Assembly: GCF_008253865.1 (NCBI RefSeq)
Contig: NZ_CP042331.1
Coordinates: 3,038,001 to 3,102,000, forward strand
Source: Bosea sp. F3-2
Lineage (GTDB): Bacteria; Pseudomonadota; Alphaproteobacteria; Rhizobiales; Beijerinckiaceae
Length of the DNA: 64,000 nucleotides
Reading direction: 5' to 3'
Shown in pieces: positions 53,621 through 62,441 of this stretch (positions within the stretch are counted from its first letter, which is position 1; each line of letters starts with the position of its first letter). Both the position numbers and the translations under genes were made by a program. Under the pieces are notes generated by a model. It did not search any database and was not told the origin of the DNA. It saw nothing but the letters and a program-made list of their open reading frames with translations.

Positions 53621-54417
53621 GCCGCAACGGTCCCTTCGCGATCCTGTTCCACGCGCTCTTCATCGGCTTCATGCTGGCGCCGCTGGCGATCGTCTGCCTC
53701 GTCGCCTTCACGCCGGAGGGCTATCTCTCGCTGCCCGGCCGGGTCTGGAGCCTGCGCTGGTTCAGGGCGATCCTCGACTATCCCGAGTTCCTGCGCGCCT
53801 TCCGGGATTCGCTCTGGCTCGCGGCGCTGTCCTCGACATGCGCGATCCTGCTTGCTATGCCCGCCGCGCTCGCCATCGCGCGCCATCGCTTCCCCGGCCG
53901 CGACGCGATGACGGCACTGTTCATGTCGCCGCTGATGGTGCCGCATGTCGTGCTCGGCATCGCCTTCCTGCGCTTCTTCACGCAGATCGGCCTCTCCGGA
54001 ACCTTCCTCGGGCTGGTTCTGAGCCATATCATCGTCATCCTGCCTTTCGCGCTCAGGCTCGTGCTCGCCGCCTCCTACGGCATGGACCGGCGCATCGAGG
54101 ACGCCGCGGTCTCGCTCGGAGCGAGCCACGCCACCGTCTTCCGCCGGGTGACGCTGCCGCTCATCCTGCCGGGCGTCGTCTCGGGCTGGCTGCTCGCCGC
54201 AATCAACTCCTTCGACGAGGTGACGATGACCGTCTTCATCGCCTCGCCCGCCACCACCACCCTGCCCGTCCGGATGTTCCTCTACATCCAGGACAATATC
54301 GACCCGCTCATCGCAGCCGTTTCCGCCTGCCTGATCGCCCTGACCGCCGTTCTTCTGATCGCGCTGGACAGGCTGTTCGGCCTAGACCGGCTGTTCGTCG
54401 GAACCGGAAGAGGCTGA
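53617..54417 (+). CDS. ABC transporter permease, PotC type
   Basis: 266 residues; ATG overlaps the first permease stop. ILFHALFIGFMLAPLAIVCLVAF is the first helix. The EAA loop reads EDAAVSLGASHATVFRRVTL. The family-typical LPGVVSGWLLAAINSFDEVTMTVF follows. It forms the permease heterodimer with the preceding gene. The oxidase gene starts 4 nt downstream. Confidence 0.93.
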   Translation: MSRNGPFAILFHALFIGFMLAPLAIVCLVAFTPEGYLSLPGRVWSLRWFRAILDYPEFLRAFRDSLWLAALSSTCAILLAMPAALAIARHRFPGRDAMTALFMSPLMVPHVVLGIAFLRFFTQIGLSGTFLGLVLSHIIVILPFALRLVLAASYGMDRRIEDAAVSLGASHATVFRRVTLPLILPGVVSGWLLAAINSFDEVTMTVFIASPATTTLPVRMFLYIQDNIDPLIAAVSACLIALTAVLLIALDRLFGLDRLFVGTGRG

Positions 54418-54421
54418 TCCC

Positions 54422-55549
54422 ATGCCCAGCATATCCACAGAACCCGATGTCGCCGTGATCGGCGGCGGGGTGGTCGGCGGCGCGATCGCGCTCGGGCTGG
54501 CCCGCAGCGGCGCCCGCGTCGCCATCCTCGACGAGGGCGATACGGCCTTCCGGGCCTCGCGCGGCAATTTCGCGCTGGTCTGGGTGCAGTCCAAGGGCTT
54601 CGGCATGCCGGACTACGCGCTCTGGTCGCGCCGCTCGGCCGATAGCTGGCATGAGCTTGCCGGCATTCTGCGCGACGAGGCCGGCATCGATGTCGCCCAC
54701 AGCCAACCCGGCGGCTTCATGCTCTGCCTGTCCGAAGGCGAGCTCGACAAGCGCGTCGAGGCGATGCGGCGCCTGCACAACAGCCGGCCGCTCAGCGACT
54801 TCCCCTATGAGGTGCTCGACCATGACGAGACGAAGCGACGCCTGCCCGCCATCGGCCCGGACGTCGTCGGAGCGATCTATTCGCCGCTCGACGGCCATGT
54901 GAACTCGCTCAAGCTCTTTCGCGCCCTGCGGGAGGCGACGGTGCGGCGCGGCGTCGATTATCGACCGAACAGCCCGGTCGAACGCATCGTGGCCAAGGAT
55001 GGCGGCTTCGCGATCTCGGGCCCCTGGGGCGAGATGCGAGCCGGGAAGGTCGTGCTCTGCGCCGGGCTCGGTAATGCGCGGCTCGCCCCGATGGTCGGGC
55101 TCGACGCGCCGGTGAAGCCGAGCAAGGGGCAGATCATCGTCACCGAGAAGACCGAGCCCTTCCTGCACAATCCGATGGTCACGGTGCGCCAGACCGACGA
55201 GGGCGGCGTCATGATCGGCGACAGCCATGAGGATCGCGGCTTCGACACGGTCGTCGGCCAACCGATCCTCTCCGCAATGGCCGAACGCGCGGTCCGGATG
55301 TTCCCGCGGCTCGCGAGCTTGAACGTGGTGCGGACATGGTCTGCGCTGCGGGTGATGAGCCCCGACGGCTTCCCGATCTACGACCAATCCGAAACCTGCC
55401 CCGGCGCCTTCGTCGTCACCTGCCATTCCGGCGTGACGCTGGCCGCCAATCACGCCTTGACCCTCGCCCCCGCGATCCTCTCCGGCACGCTGCCGGATGC
55501 GGTGGCGTCCTTTACCGCGCGGAGGTTCCATGTTCCGGCCCATAGCTGA
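54422..55549 (+). CDS. DAO-family FAD oxidoreductase 1 (HcnC/OoxB/LhpB-like beta subunit)
   Basis: 375 residues. FAD site DVAVIGGGVVGGAIALGLARSG with ILDEGD. The DAO-fold amine oxidase family includes D-amino-acid oxidase, sarcosine oxidase beta, opine oxidase OoxB, HcnC and D-hydroxyproline dehydrogenase. HSQPGGFMLCLSEGELDKRV, GAIYSPLDGHVNSLKLFRAL and FVVTCHSGVTLAANHALTLAP are typical. A following [2Fe-2S] protein and FAD/[2Fe-2S] protein suggest a multi-subunit dehydrogenase. The substrate is unknown; no substrate residues can be fixed by eye. It overlaps the next gene by 20 nt. Confidence 0.9.
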   Translation: MPSISTEPDVAVIGGGVVGGAIALGLARSGARVAILDEGDTAFRASRGNFALVWVQSKGFGMPDYALWSRRSADSWHELAGILRDEAGIDVAHSQPGGFMLCLSEGELDKRVEAMRRLHNSRPLSDFPYEVLDHDETKRRLPAIGPDVVGAIYSPLDGHVNSLKLFRALREATVRRGVDYRPNSPVERIVAKDGGFAISGPWGEMRAGKVVLCAGLGNARLAPMVGLDAPVKPSKGQIIVTEKTEPFLHNPMVTVRQTDEGGVMIGDSHEDRGFDTVVGQPILSAMAERAVRMFPRLASLNVVRTWSALRVMSPDGFPIYDQSETCPGAFVVTCHSGVTLAANHALTLAPAILSGTLPDAVASFTARRFHVPAHS

Positions 55550-55850
55550 GGCGAGAGAAGGCGCCGCCGGCACGGCGAGGCTCAGCTTCACCTTCGACGG
55601 CAAGCCGCTCACCGGCCGCTCCGGCGACACCGTCGCCGCCGCCCTGCTCGCCAACGGCATCGTCGCCTGCCGCGAGACGCCGGTCTCCGATACGCCGCGC
55701 GCGCCCTATTGCCTGATGGGCGTTTGCTTCGACTGCCTCGTCGTCATCGACGGGATCGGCAACCGGCAGGGCTGCCTCGTGCCGCTGGCCGAGGGCATGC
55801 GAATCGAGACCCAGCACGGGCGCCGCCATCTCGCGGAGGTCGGACAATGA
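55530..55850 (+). CDS. Small [2Fe-2S] subunit (HcnA/LhpF-like)
   Basis: 106 residues, ATG at 55530 with GGAGGTTCC upstream, inside the end of the first oxidase gene. The cluster ligands form Cys61-x4-Cys66-x2-Cys69-x12-Cys82 (YCLMGVCFDCLVV and GCLVPL). LSFTFDGKPLTGRSGDTVAAALLANG is the ferredoxin-like N-terminal fold of the Fer2_4 group. It would carry electrons between the FAD subunits. It overlaps the next gene by 4 nt (ATGA). Confidence 0.92.
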   Translation: MFRPIAEAREGAAGTARLSFTFDGKPLTGRSGDTVAAALLANGIVACRETPVSDTPRAPYCLMGVCFDCLVVIDGIGNRQGCLVPLAEGMRIETQHGRRHLAEVGQ

Positions 55851-57301
55851 CCCCGGTCGCAGGCATCGAACAGCTCGCCGAAAGCTATGATCTCGTCGTG
55901 GTCGGCGCAGGTCCCGCCGGGCTCTCCGCGGCGGCGCGCGCAGCCGGGCTCGGCCTCACCGTCCTGCTCGCCGACGAGAATCCGGCGCCCGGCGGCCAGA
56001 TCTACCGCGCCATCACCACGACGCCGGTGAAGGACCGTGCCATCCTCGGCGAGGATTACTGGCGTGGCGCGGAGATCGTTGCGCGGTTTGAGCGCTCCCA
56101 GGCGTCCTATGCGGCGCGCTGCACCGTCTGGTCGCTTGGCCCGGATGAGGCATCGCCCGGCTCCTTCGAGCTCGGTCTCTCGGTCGACGGTAAGGCGCGC
56201 ATGATCGGCGCCAGGCAGGTCATCCTCGCCACCGGCGCGCAGGAACGCCCCTTCCCGATTCCGGGTTGGACGCTGCCCGGCGTGATGACGGCGGGCGCCG
56301 CGCAGATCGCCTTGAAGGGCGCCGGCATCGTGCCGGCGGGACGCACGGTCATCGCCGGCTGCGGCCCCCTGCTCTACCTGCTGGCGAGCCAGCTCGCGGC
56401 AGCCCGTTGCGAGATCGTCGCCGTGCTCGACACGACGCCGCGCGCCAACTGGCCGAAGGCGCTTGCCGCGCTGCCCGACTTCCTGCGCTCGCCCTATCTC
56501 GCCAAGGGCTTGAAGCTGATGGCGGCGACCCGCCGCAAGCTGCGCTTCGTCTCCAATGTGACCAGCCTGTCGGCGAAAGGCGAAGGCACGCTCCGGCAGG
56601 TCGGTTTCGAGCAGGGCGAGCGCCAGGGCGCGATCGCCTGCGACACGCTGCTGCTGCATCAGGGCGTCATCCCGAGCGTCAACTTCTCCAATGCCGCCGG
56701 CTGCGCCCATGCGTTCGACGAGGAGCAGCATGCCTGGGTTCCGCGCGTCGACGCCTGGCTCGCCTCCAGCGTGCCGGGCATCGCCATCGCGGGCGACGGG
56801 GCCGGCATCGGCGGGGCGGAGAGTGCGGCTCTGCGCGGCGAGATCGCCGCCTTCGGCGCGGCGTCGCGGCTTGGCAAGCTGAGCGAGGCCGAGCGCGACC
56901 GGCAGGCTGCACCGATCCGCGCCGCGCTCATGCGCCTGCTGCACGGCCGCCGTTTCCTCGACCTGCTCTACAGGCCAGCCCCGCAATTCCTGGCGCCGCC
57001 GCAGGACGAGACGATCATCTGCCGCTGCGAGGAGGTCACGGCCGGGCAAGTGCGCGATGCGGCCGCCCGCCTCGGCGTTACCGGGCCGAACCAGATGAAA
57101 GCCTTCCTGCGCTGCGGCATGGGTCCGTGCCAGGGCCGGCTCTGCGGGCCGACGGTGGTCGAATTGATCGCGCAGACGCGTGGCACCACGCCGGCCGAGG
57201 TCGGCTACTACCGGCTACGCCCGCCGGTGAAGCCGGTGACGCTGGCCGAGCTGGCAGCGCTGCCGCAGACCGAGGCCGCCGTGAAGGCGGTCGTGCGGTG
57301 A
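55847..57301 (+). CDS. FAD/[2Fe-2S] alpha subunit (HcnB/OoxA/LhpE-like)
   Basis: 484 residues. First dinucleotide site LVVVGAGPAGLSAAARAAGLG; second site TVIAGCGPLLYLLASQLA. GAQERPFPIPGWTLPGVMTAGAAQ is typical of opine and HCN oxidase large subunits. C-terminal BFD-like cluster: Cys392-x-Cys394 (CRCEEVT), Cys423 and Cys428 (RCGMGPCQG), plus Cys433. Electrons from a DAO-type subunit probably pass through it. The start is fixed by the ATGA overlap; a longer frame upstream covers the [2Fe-2S] gene. It overlaps the second oxidase gene (GTGA). Confidence 0.93.
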   Translation: MTPVAGIEQLAESYDLVVVGAGPAGLSAAARAAGLGLTVLLADENPAPGGQIYRAITTTPVKDRAILGEDYWRGAEIVARFERSQASYAARCTVWSLGPDEASPGSFELGLSVDGKARMIGARQVILATGAQERPFPIPGWTLPGVMTAGAAQIALKGAGIVPAGRTVIAGCGPLLYLLASQLAAARCEIVAVLDTTPRANWPKALAALPDFLRSPYLAKGLKLMAATRRKLRFVSNVTSLSAKGEGTLRQVGFEQGERQGAIACDTLLLHQGVIPSVNFSNAAGCAHAFDEEQHAWVPRVDAWLASSVPGIAIAGDGAGIGGAESAALRGEIAAFGAASRLGKLSEAERDRQAAPIRAALMRLLHGRRFLDLLYRPAPQFLAPPQDETIICRCEEVTAGQVRDAAARLGVTGPNQMKAFLRCGMGPCQGRLCGPTVVELIAQTRGTTPAEVGYYRLRPPVKPVTLAELAALPQTEAAVKAVVR

Positions 57302-58425
57302 GCGGCTCCCGGCGCAGCGCCGATGTCATCGTCATCGGCGGCGGCATCCATGGCTGCTCGACGGCGCTGCACTGCGCCCTGCGCGGACTCTCGGTCATCC
57401 TGATCGAGAAGGACCATGCCGGGCGCCATGCCTCGGGCGTCAATGCCGGCGGTGTGCGCCAGCTCGCGCGGCATGTCGCGGAAATCCCGTTGTCCAACGC
57501 CTCGATGGCGATCTGGCACCGCATCGCGGAGCTCGTTGACGACGATTGCGGCTTCACCTGCGACGGGCAGGTTCTGGTCGCGGAAAACGAGGACGATCTC
57601 GCCAACTGCCGCGCCCGCGTCGACGACCTCAACCTGCGCGGCTTCCACCACGAGGAGATGATCGACGCCAAGGAGCTGCGCGAGATCGTGCCCGCCGTTT
57701 CCGAGAATTGCCCCGGCGGCGTGATCTCGCGCCGCGACGGTGCGGCCATCCCCTTGCGCGCGACGCAGGCCTTCAAGCGCAAGGCCGCAAGCCTCGGCGC
57801 CGATATCCGCGAGGGCGTCCGCGTGACGAAGGTCGAGAGGGACGGGTCGAACTGGCGCGTCGTCACCGATGCCGGCGAGTTCTTGAGCCCGCGGATCGTC
57901 AACGCCGCGGGCGCCTGGGCCGATCGTCTCGCCGCCGACCTCGACGAGCCCGTGCCGCTCGAAGTGATTGCGCCGATGCTGATGATCACCGCGCCGCTGC
58001 CGGCCTTCATCAAGCCCGTGGTGATCCTGCGCGGGCGCAAGCTGTCCTTCAAGCAATTCGGCAACGGGACCGTGCTGATCGGCGGCGGCCATCTCGGAAC
58101 GCCGCTGCGCGACGAGAACGTCACGCTGCTCGACTGGAAGAAGCTCGCGATCAGCGCCGGAACCGTGTGGGACCTGTTCCCGATCATGCGCGGCGCGCCA
58201 GTCGTGCGGGCCTGGGCCGGCATCGAGGCGCGCATGCCGGACGACCTGCCCGTCTTCGGCAAGAGCGCCAGGCACGAGGGCGTATATCACCAGTTCGGCT
58301 TCTCGGCCCATGGCTTCCAGCTCGGCCCCGGCGCCGGTGCGGTGATGGCCGAGATCATCGCGACCGGCCGCTCCAACGTGCCGATCGACGGCCTCGATAT
58401 CGCCCGCTTCACCACCACGCACTGA
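57298..58425 (+). CDS. DAO-family FAD oxidoreductase 2 (paralogous beta subunit)
   Basis: 375 residues from the GTG at 57298-57300, overlapping the previous stop (GTGA). FAD site DVIVIGGGIHGCSTALHCALRG with LIEKDHAGRHASGVNAGGVRQLARH. Later blocks: NCRARVDDLNLRGF, IVNAAGAWADRLAADL, and the C-terminal YHQFGFSAHGFQLGPGAGAVMAE. Same family and same length as the protein at 54422, yet clearly different in sequence. It could form a second enzyme with the shared alpha and [2Fe-2S] subunits. A long reading through the gene in another frame is a shadow. Confidence 0.92.
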   Translation: MSGSRRSADVIVIGGGIHGCSTALHCALRGLSVILIEKDHAGRHASGVNAGGVRQLARHVAEIPLSNASMAIWHRIAELVDDDCGFTCDGQVLVAENEDDLANCRARVDDLNLRGFHHEEMIDAKELREIVPAVSENCPGGVISRRDGAAIPLRATQAFKRKAASLGADIREGVRVTKVERDGSNWRVVTDAGEFLSPRIVNAAGAWADRLAADLDEPVPLEVIAPMLMITAPLPAFIKPVVILRGRKLSFKQFGNGTVLIGGGHLGTPLRDENVTLLDWKKLAISAGTVWDLFPIMRGAPVVRAWAGIEARMPDDLPVFGKSARHEGVYHQFGFSAHGFQLGPGAGAVMAEIIATGRSNVPIDGLDIARFTTTH

Positions 58426-58447
58426 GCTTCAACCCAGGAGAAGACCG

Positions 58448-58795
58448 ATGACCATCAAGCGCTCCATCCGCACGCCGATCCAGAACCGCATCGTCGAAGT
58501 CGGCAATCTCGCCTTCGTCGGCGGCGTCATCGCCGACGACACCACGCAATCCATGGGCCCGCAGACGCAGAACATCCTCGGCAAGATCGAGGGTTATCTC
58601 GGCGAAGTCGGGCTCAACCGCAAGGCGATCGTCGCGGCGCAGATCTTCGTCACCGACCTCTCCCAGAAGAAGGAGATGGATGCCGCCTGGACCGGCTTCT
58701 TCGGCGAGGACATGCCAACCCGGGCCACGGTTGGCGTGGCCGATCTCGGCGGCGGCGCCATGATCGAGGTCGTGGTCACGGCCGCCCGTTCCTGA
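58448..58795 (+). CDS. RidA family protein (enamine/imine deaminase)
   Basis: 115 residues, ATG at 58448 after CAGGAGAAGACCG. It hydrolyses reactive enamines and imines. The key Arg92 (TRATVGVADL) and Glu107 (MIEVVVTA) have the same 15-residue spacing as Arg105 and Glu120 of E. coli RidA. GVIADDTTQSMGPQTQNIL is the usual N-terminal block. As the last gene of the oxidase unit it would clear the imino acid made by the flavoproteins. Confidence 0.94.
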   Translation: MTIKRSIRTPIQNRIVEVGNLAFVGGVIADDTTQSMGPQTQNILGKIEGYLGEVGLNRKAIVAAQIFVTDLSQKKEMDAAWTGFFGEDMPTRATVGVADLGGGAMIEVVVTAARS

Positions 58796-58864
58796 GATCA
58801 GAGAGCCCGATACCGTATCGGGCTCCGGTCCCTTTAGAGCGCGCTGCCATTATTTGGAAACGCG

Positions 58865-58964
58865 CCGTCATTCCGGGCTTGACCCGGAATCCATCATGGA
58901 GCGCCGAGCTTGATGATGGATTCCGGATCGGCGCCGCTATCGCGGCTTGTCCGGAATGACGCGC
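58865..58964. repeat. Dispersed GTCAT...ATGAC inverted repeat, copy 8
   Basis: CCGTCATTCCGGGCTTGACC at the left and GCTTGTCCGGAATGACGCG at the right. GGAATCCATCATGGA pairs with TGATGGATTCCGGAT inside. It lies after the RidA gene, before a convergent gene. Confidence 0.82.
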
Positions 58965-59020
58965 GTTTCCATGCAAAATCAGCATGATCGAGAGACAGGC
59001 AGAATCAGACCGCCGGCCTA

Positions 59021-59335
59021 TCAGGCCGCGTCATGGTCGCGTATCGCCAGATCCTCGACATAGCGGCGGCGGTTCTCGGCCGTGTTCGGCAGGCGCCGTG
59101 CTTCGAGCCAAGCCACGAAAGGCCCCGGCCGGATCGTGACGATCTGCAAGGCCCGCCCTCTGGCGAGCCAGGCATTCATCACGACCTCCGCATTGCGCCG
59201 CCAGTCCTCGTAGCACGGCGGCATCTCGGAGCGATCGTGCGCAAGCTCCCAAAGGCGCGGAAAATCCTCGGGTTCGTACCACGGCATCGCCACCGTGTAC
59301 TCTTCGACTGTTGGTTTCACGTCAAAGCCACTCAT
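59021..59335 (-). CDS. Small protein of unknown function
   Basis: 104 residues from the ATG at 59333-59335: MSGFDVKPTVEEYTVAMPWYEPEDFPRLWEL... Trp-rich and charged, with DRSEMPPCYEDWRRNAEVVMNAW, GRALQIVTIRPGPFVAWLEAR and LPNTAENRRRYVEDLA. It looks like a helical cytoplasmic protein; no family recognised by name. Convergent with the ridA unit and downstream of hmgA. Confidence 0.7.
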   Translation of the reverse strand: MSGFDVKPTVEEYTVAMPWYEPEDFPRLWELAHDRSEMPPCYEDWRRNAEVVMNAWLARGRALQIVTIRPGPFVAWLEARRLPNTAENRRRYVEDLAIRDHDAA

Positions 59336-59504
59336 CCGCGCGCGGCGCGGAAACTGAGGGTGCTGACCGCCCAATCGGGAATAGTCGGCCGGCCGGGATG
59401 AGGCGCTTCGGTATGGCAGATGTCAAGCAACGCAGATTGCGTTGCCGAGCGCGCCGTCAAGGCTTCAAGATGGCTTCTGCGGCGTCGATTCCGCTGCGCG
59501 TCTA

Positions 59505-60863
59505 CTATGGCCGGCTCGGGTCGAAGTGTTTCGTGAGCTTGTGGCCGTAGCCGCCGTAGTCTTTCTGAAAGGCATTGGAGCCGGCGGCGAAGGCCGTGAC
59601 CTGCTGCGGAAACCGCGTCTCGAACATGAAGGCGAGCGTTCCCTCCAGCTTGTGCGGCTTCAGCTCGACATTGCTGGCGCGCTCGAAGGCGTCGACGTCG
59701 GGGCCGTGCGGCAGCATCATGTTGTGCAGCGAGATTCCTCCGGGCACGAAGCCGCCGCCTGTCTTCGCGTCGTAGACGCCGTAGACCAACCCCATGAACT
59801 CGCTCATCACGTTCATGTGGTACCAGGGCGGGCGGAAGGTGTTCTCCGCTACCAGCCAGCGATCCGAGAAGATGACGAAGTCGATATTGGCGGTGCCGGG
59901 CGTTTCCGACGGCGAGGTCAGCACCGTGAAGATCGACGGATCGGCGTGGTCGTAGAGAACCGGCCCGACCGGCGAGTATTTGCGCAGGTCGTATTTGTAG
60001 GGCGCGTAATTGCCATGCCAAGCGACGACGTCGAGGGGCGAATGCTCGATGTCGGCGACCCAGAGATTGCCGCCCCACTTCACGAACATCTGCGAAGGCA
60101 CATCGCGGTCCTCATAGGCCGCAACGGGCGTCAGGAAATCGCGCGGGTTGGCGAGGCAATTGGCGCCGATCGGCCCGCGCTCCGGCAAGCTGAAGGCACC
60201 GCCATAGTTCTCGCAGATATAGCCGCGCGCCGGGCCGTCCTTGAGCTCGACGCGGATCTTCACCCCGCGCGGGATCACCGCGATCTCGCCCGGCTCGATG
60301 TCGATGATGCCGAACTCGGTCCAGAGCCTCAGACTCCCCTGCTGCGGCACGAACAGCATCTCGCCATCGGCATTGTAGAAATACTCGTCCACCATCGAGC
60401 GCGTGACCAGATAGACATGCGCGCCCATGCCACCCTGGCTGCCGGCATCGCCGGCCGTGGTCATGCTGTGGATGCCCTCGATGAAGGAGAGCGGCTGCGA
60501 CGGGATCGGCAGCGGGCTCCAGCGCATCGGGGCGAGCGGCAGATCGACCTCGCGGGCCGGTGCGGTGCGCCATAGCCCGATATCGGCCTTTCGGAACTGG
60601 TTCCAATGCGCCACCGTCGGCCGGATGCGATAGAGCCAGGAGCGCTCATTGGTGGTGCGTGGCGCGGTGAAGGGCGAGCCCGAGAGCTGCTCGGCATAGA
60701 GGCCATAAGCGCATTTCTGCGGCGAGTTGCGGCCAAGCGGCAAGGCGCCCGGCAGCGCTTCGGTCTCGAAGCCGTTGCCGAAGCCGGACATGTAGCCCGA
60801 CTGGATGGCGCTTTCGATCTTGCGTTCCCCGGCAGACGGCGTGGCGGACTTCTGGATGTTCAT
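59505..60863 (-). CDS. hmgA: Homogentisate 1,2-dioxygenase
   Basis: Opens the aromatic ring of homogentisate in tyrosine and phenylalanine breakdown, using Fe(II). 452 residues. [26 protein letters not shown] is the family start. The iron ligands are in [14 protein letters not shown] (His and Glu) and [12 protein letters not shown] (His). It has no maleylacetoacetate isomerase or fumarylacetoacetase next to it. A MarR-type gene is divergent from it, 144 nt away, with candidate operators between. Confidence 0.97.
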   Translation of the reverse strand: MNIQKSATPSAGERKIESAIQSGYMSGFGNGFETEALPGALPLGRNSPQKCAYGLYAEQLSGSPFTAPRTTNERSWLYRIRPTVAHWNQFRKADIGLWRTAPAREVDLPLAPMRWSPLPIPSQPLSFIEGIHSMTTAGDAGSQGGMGAHVYLVTRSMVDEYFYNADGEMLFVPQQGSLRLWTEFGIIDIEPGEIAVIPRGVKIRVELKDGPARGYICENYGGAFSLPERGPIGANCLANPRDFLTPVAAYEDRDVPSQMFVKWGGNLWVADIEHSPLDVVAWHGNYAPYKYDLRKYSPVGPVLYDHADPSIFTVLTSPSETPGTANIDFVIFSDRWLVAENTFRPPWYHMNVMSEFMGLVYGVYDAKTGGGFVPGGISLHNMMLPHGPDVDAFERASNVELKPHKLEGTLAFMFETRFPQQVTAFAAGSNAFQKDYGGYGHKLTKHFDPSRP

Positions 60864-60968
60864 GATTGCGACCTCCCGGTGACGGTTCGCGACAAGGCAG
60901 CCGACGGCAACCTGCGTCCCCTATCTCGCGCGCAGCCAGCAGGCTGTGGCAGCGCCTGCGGCAAAAAC

Positions 60969-61002
60969 AGTTGCTTTCGTAACTGTTGATTTTGTAACCA
61001 AC
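60969..61002. promoter_or_regulatory. Candidate MarR operator pair upstream of hmgA and the MarR gene
   Basis: AGTTGCTTTCGTAACT (60969-60984) is a dyad with AGTT/AACT ends, and GTTGATTTTGTAACCAAC (60985-61002) a second with GTTG/CAAC ends. TTTCGTAAC and TTTTGTAAC repeat directly, 16 nt apart. It ends 5 nt before the MarR gene ATG. Confidence 0.5.
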
Positions 61003-61007
61003 AAGGC

Positions 61008-61526
61008 ATGACGACGCTCGCGCTCGAACGCTTCCTGCCCTACCGGTTCAACCGGCTCAGCACGGCGCTATCGCTGAGATTCCGCGCGGTCTACGGGCCG
61101 CATCACGATCTGACTGTGCCGGAGTGGCGGGTGCTGGCGACACTCGGCCAATTCGGCGCTATGACTGCGAAAGCGATCGGCGCTCATTCGACGATGCACA
61201 AGACCAAGGTCAGCCGCGCCGTGCGCGCGCTCGAGGAGCGTCGTTGGCTGACGCGGCGCGAGAACGAGGCGGACCGACGCGAGGAGAGCCTCACGCTGAC
61301 GGCAGCGGGCCTGCGCGCCTATGGCGAGATCGTACCGCGCGCGCTCGCCTTCGAGGCGGAGATCCTGGCGGCGCTCGGCCCGGACGCGGCCCTGCTGCTG
61401 CAGGGGCTGGACCGGCTGGAAGCGCGTCTGTCGCCTCCGGACACCGCCGCTCGGCAAACAAGCGCGATGAGGACCGTCAGAACCGCGGAGCGCGCTTCTC
61501 GAAAAAGGCCTGAATTCCTTCCCTGA
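61008..61526 (+). CDS. MarR family transcriptional regulator
   Basis: 172 residues. Winged helix: TVPEWRVLATLGQFGAMTAK, AIGAHSTMHKTKVSRAVRAL, EERRWLTRRENEADRREESLTLTAAG. The DRR-type wing is typical. It is divergent from hmgA and probably represses it, releasing on an aromatic acid; autoregulation is likely since the operators abut its start. The 3' end overlaps the convergent enoyl-CoA hydratase gene by 50 nt. Confidence 0.94.
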   Translation: MTTLALERFLPYRFNRLSTALSLRFRAVYGPHHDLTVPEWRVLATLGQFGAMTAKAIGAHSTMHKTKVSRAVRALEERRWLTRRENEADRREESLTLTAAGLRAYGEIVPRALAFEAEILAALGPDAALLLQGLDRLEARLSPPDTAARQTSAMRTVRTAERASRKRPEFLP

Positions 61527-62265
61527 AGTCGTCTGTCCCGGCATTGGCCATGAAGGCCTGTTTCTCCAGATCGAGCTGCTCGTCGAAGGAGCCTTCCATC
61601 GCGGCCTGAACGAGAGCCTTGCTCGCCCTGCTGGCGCCGAAGCTGCACTGGCTCAGGCGCTCGGCCATCGCCCGCGCCGTCTCCGCCAGTTCACCATCCG
61701 GTACCACCCGGTTGACGAGGCCGAGGCGCAGCGCGGTCCCGGCATCCATCGCCTCGTTCAGCAGCACGAATTCGAGTGCGCGCCGCGGGCCAAGCAGCCG
61801 CGGGAGCGACCATGTGGTCCCGCCATCCGGATTGGTTCCGAGCCTGGTGTAGGCCGACAGGAAGCTCGCGCCCTGAGCGGCAATGACGATGTCGCAAGCC
61901 AGCGCCAGGCCGACACCACCGCCCGCGACCGGGCCTTGCACCGCGGCTACCACCGGCTGCGGCAGGGCCTTGATCAGGCGCATCAGGGCGTGGAAGCGGC
62001 CAATGAGCTGGCCGGCCGTCGCGGGTGCTCCCGCAAGATCGGCATGAAAGCGCGAAAGGTCGCCGCCCGCCATGAAGGAGCGGCCGGCACCGGCGAGCAC
62101 AACCGCCCGGACGCTCGAATCCGCCGCGATCGGCTCAAACACCGCGAGCAAGGCATCCGCTAGCGCCTCGTCGAGAACATTCAGCACCTTGGGTCGGTTC
62201 ATGGTCACCGTCAGCACGGTGCCCTGTCTGTCGACGACGACCACGTCACCGGAGGAATCCTGCAT
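61477..62265 (-). CDS. Enoyl-CoA hydratase/isomerase family protein
   Basis: 262 residues from the ATG at 62263-62265 (MQDSSGDVV); alternatives are the Met codons at 62295 and 62319. Crotonase motifs: oxyanion hole AGAGRSFMAGGDLSRF and VAAVQGPVAGGGVGLALACDI, with FLSAYTRLGTNPDGGTTWSLPRLLG. One expected acidic residue in the second block is replaced by Gly (AGGGVGLAL), so the hydratase/isomerase/other choice is open. It is convergent with the MarR gene. Confidence 0.9.
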   Translation of the reverse strand: MQDSSGDVVVVDRQGTVLTVTMNRPKVLNVLDEALADALLAVFEPIAADSSVRAVVLAGAGRSFMAGGDLSRFHADLAGAPATAGQLIGRFHALMRLIKALPQPVVAAVQGPVAGGGVGLALACDIVIAAQGASFLSAYTRLGTNPDGGTTWSLPRLLGPRRALEFVLLNEAMDAGTALRLGLVNRVVPDGELAETARAMAERLSQCSFGASRASKALVQAAMEGSFDEQLDLEKQAFMANAGTDDFREGIQAFFEKRAPRF

Positions 62266-62441
62266 TGTCCCGTCACTTTCCGTGCGATGCGCCATCTCAC
62301 TCTGCCTCGCCGAAACCATGAATTCCAGCAGATGGGGTCTGTCTCAGGCGCATCGATCAGGTGCCGATTTCGCTTGCGATCCGTCATGGACCGACAGATG
62401 ACGGATTGTCGTTCCCAGCTAACATTCCAAGGATCGCGGCG

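Noticed and set aside
56266..57297. Long N-terminal extension of the second DAO gene
   Set aside because: Out-of-frame with the real FAD/[2Fe-2S] gene; Arg/Ala-rich composition. The GTGA junction gives the proper start.
54422..58425. Hydrogen cyanide synthase operon
   Set aside because: The gene types resemble hcnABC, but the order, the extra DAO gene, the importer and RidA do not fit cyanide production from glycine; HcnABC-like annotation is often over-applied.
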